A DNA stretch of 17,819 bases. Source: Ophiocordyceps camponoti-saundersi (nom. inval.). Lineage: Eukaryota; Ascomycota; Sordariomycetes; Hypocreales; Ophiocordycipitaceae. Position numbers and translations under genes: made by a program. The notes below the pieces were generated by a model, which saw only the letters and a list, made by a program, of their open reading frames with translations, was not told the DNA's origin and ran no database searches. The DNA lies in NCBI GenBank assembly GCA_003339415.1, contig PDHQ01000522.1:1-17819 (forward strand). Reading direction: 5' to 3'. Shown piece after piece: positions 15,938 through 17,819 of the stretch; within the stretch, counting starts at the first letter, position 1; every line of letters begins with the position of its first letter.

Positions 15938-17206
15938 TAGGAAGCTCTTCTTACTTTAAGCCCTTATCCGGCTTTAAATTATTTAATAATTTTTAGATAA
16001 GTTATTTTATTATTATTTATTACTTTTAGGCTTTTAGCCTAGCTTTTATAAGGCTTTTTAACTAATATTTTAATAGCTTTATAAGGGATAACGTAAGTAA
16101 TAATAATACCTTTGCAGCCTCTTATAAAGAGGCTTATTTAAGCCTTTTTTCGAAGAGTTTTGAGGGAGATTTGCGTTATATAGCGTATATTATTAACCTT
16201 ATAGTATAAGATATGCTAAAAGCCTTCCTTTCCTCTGCCTTAAACGACGCTATTTTATCTAACTATATTAATTTAGAAATAATAGCTTTAGAAACGGATA
16301 ATATAGAAATATAGATAAAGGATATAAATTTTTCTAGTAAGTATTTTTTCTTTATTTATTTATTTATTTAACTAATTTTTTTAGCACTTTTTAACCGGCT
16401 TCGACGTGTTATTACTATTTTAAAATATAATATAGAGCCGAAAAAACTCTTTAAAAAAGGGCTTGAAAGAGCAAAAAACCAGGGCATAATTCCTTTAGAA
16501 TTAAATAAAGAAAAAATCCCTTTAGGTAAGTATTCCTTTTTATTATTTATTATTATTATTATTTTAATTTTTTAACTAATATTTTTTAGATAACGCTACC
16601 CGCTAGAATTTAACCTTTTATATACTAAGTATAGCGCTTTAGCTTAAGCCGGTAATTCTTTATACTATAAATAATATAGTAAATAAAGAATTAAAAAAGA
16701 ACGCTATAAATAACGCTAAATAGGAGACCCTAACCGACCTAAAACGACTTTTTAAGATTTTTTTAAAGCCTTCTATAAGGCTTTAAGGATAACTTTACGT
16801 TACGGCTTCGGAAGCTTTACTTTATATTTATATAATTTATAAAAAGCTAAATTCCTTAGCTATAGACTACGAAATTAAGGCTTAACATACGAATTTAGCC
16901 CCGGGACTAGTAAGTCTTTTTTTATATTTTTATTTATTATTTTTACTAATTATTTTCTTAGTTAAACTATTATAACCTCTTTCTTTTAAGTATTTTATAA
17001 GGGAAAAATAAGCTAGAAAAATATTTTCCTAAAAAACTAACCCGTACTAATTATAAGAGTTACTTATTATACTTATTTAGTATAATCCTTAACCCGAGAC
17101 TTAAACTCGACTACTTTTAGGAAAATTAGCTTTTAGCCTTTTATTCTAGCTTTAAAAAGGACGTTTTAGATTAGTTTAAAGCCGAGTACTTTAAGTAAGT
17201 TATTTT

Positions 17207-17252
17207 TCCCTTTATTTATTTTTCCTTTATTTATTTTTCCTTTATTTATTTT
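17207..17252 (+). repeat. Three copies of a T-rich 17-bp unit in a hAT intron
   Basis: CCTTTATTTATTTTT recurs three times in tandem upstream of the TACTAAT branch site of the intron at 17195-17270, making it the longest of the plain hAT introns. Confidence 0.8.
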
Positions 17253-17516
17253 TACTAATATTATTTTAAGATAAAAGAAGAAGTAACTTAGAAAAATACT
17301 ACTTTTTCTAGGGCCCCTAGCCCGGCTAATTCTAACTTTTCCGATAACTTTTTTATTAATTCAGATAAAGAAAATAGCCCAGAAGAGTTTATTTTTTACT
17401 TTTCAGAGCTATATATTAAGAAAAAGGTAAGTATTAATTTTTTTTAAATTTTTCCCTTTTTTATTTAACTTACTAATTATTTTTAGGATAATATCCTTAA
17501 GTATTAGTAGTAGCAG

Positions 17517-17700
17517 AAAGCTAGATTCCCTATTCTAGCTATTTTAGCATAACGTTATTTATGGATTATAGCTACCTTTGCTTCGATCGAAAGCGCTTTT
17601 TCGATTAGCGCGAATATAATAACTAAAAGCCGGAATTAACTTAATTTAGAAACGATAAAGAAGCTTATTTTACTTAAGAGCTAGAATAAGGATTTAAGCT
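17517..17700 (+). other. hAT C-terminal dimerisation domain
   Basis: In frame: FPILAILA-stop-RYLWIIATFASIE, then SAFSISANIITKSRN, then LETIKKLILLKS-stop-NKDL. This is the best-conserved hAT signature (P-L-A ... A-T-S-A-x-x-E-R-x-F-S ... R-N-x-L ... L-x-x-W). Two family-typical Arg/Ser positions differ, and the Gln and Trp sites are stops. It is the strongest single piece of evidence for the family. Confidence 0.93.
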
Positions 17701-17741
17701 TACTTAAAAAAGAATATAAGGAAGGTAAGGAAGAGGATTAA

Positions 17742-17819
17742 ATACTTATTATTTATATTTATTTAGCTAGTTTTTTTACTTAGTTTAATCTAGGTTTTTC
17801 TAGTTAAATAAATATTTTT
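17742..17819 (+). other. hAT 3' flank
   Basis: AT-rich sequence after the transposase stop. No inverse of the window's left end and no target duplication was found, so the hAT 3' end probably lies beyond the window. Confidence 0.5.

Larger units (their letters stand above)
15938..17741 (+). pseudogene. hAT transposase, 3' part (catalytic core and dimerisation domain)
   Basis: The rest of the transposase in about seven exons. Exon 15938 to about 15996 leads to an intron region ending at 16076. Then come 16077-16336, 16385-16525, 16590-16909, 16962-17194, 17271-17426 and 17487-17741. Introns 16337-16384, 16526-16589, 16910-16961, 17195-17270 and 17427-17486 all show GTAAGT, a CTAAT branch site and AG. 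Landmarks are DNVSNN (16087 on), the catalytic-core Asp-Asn motif; GDLRYIAYIINLIVQ-like residues near 16170 (Gln as TAG); NATR-stop-N at 16592-16609, the RWN box with Trp as TAG; ILNPRLKLDYF near 17080-17120; and the C-terminal dimerisation domain. The reading ends at TAA 17739-17741. TAG/TAA interruptions are fewer than in the nested elements. Confidence 0.88.

Noticed and set aside
1..17819. Bacterial or phage DNA
   Set aside because: Spliceosomal-type introns, hAT and chromovirus proteins and a RIP signature all point to a filamentous fungus.

Overview
The window is a fossil of nested transposable elements from a filamentous ascomycete (inferred Pezizomycotina) that has, or had, repeat-induced point mutation (RIP). 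The evidence is compositional. CpA and TpG are almost absent over long stretches (none from 2393 to 3197), TpA is greatly inflated and CpG survives. Recognisable protein frames are full of TAG/TAA codons where Gln or Trp is expected, and Cys and His sites read as Tyr. The introns are fungal in type: 48-76 nt, GTAAGT donor, CTAAC/ACTAAT branch site, AG acceptor. I see no intact gene, rRNA, tRNA or CRISPR array.

Layout. The backbone is one degenerate hAT DNA transposon on the + strand. Its transposase pseudogene runs from about 900 to the stop at 17739-17741 in at least ten exons. Two complete Ty3/Gypsy LTR retrotransposons of the chromovirus type, both on the + strand, lie inside it. Gypsy-1 (1787-9414, 300-bp LTRs, target duplication CTTTT) sits in a hAT intron. 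Gypsy-2 (9824-15932, 415-bp LTRs, target duplication TCCTC/TCCTT) sits in a hAT exon, and leaving it out keeps the hAT reading frame. Positions 1-899 are AT-rich non-coding sequence with a 38-bp direct repeat. No hAT end was identified.

Both retroelements keep the order gag (CCHC knuckle), protease, RT, RNase H, integrase, chromodomain. In both, pol lies in the -1 frame relative to gag, and the pol frame can be followed for over 1,250 codons without any net indel. RIP has erased the chemistry. Catalytic Asp reads as Asn in RT, RNase H and integrase of both elements and in the Gypsy-2 protease. Every zinc ligand of both gag knuckles and both integrase HHCC fingers reads as Tyr.

The least conventional part is 7440-9114 of Gypsy-1, between the chromodomain and the 3' LTR. 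The minus strand there carries a protein-like frame (Asn/Asp- and Pro/Ser-rich, then acidic, then unfamiliar sequence). A 62-nt intron with fungal consensus sites joins its two halves exactly in frame. This is a candidate antisense, spliced accessory gene of a fungal chromovirus, or a captured host gene. A second notable pattern is that surviving CpA/TpG in the retroelements lies almost only in GCA/TGC context, which suggests a 5'-neighbour effect in this organism's RIP.
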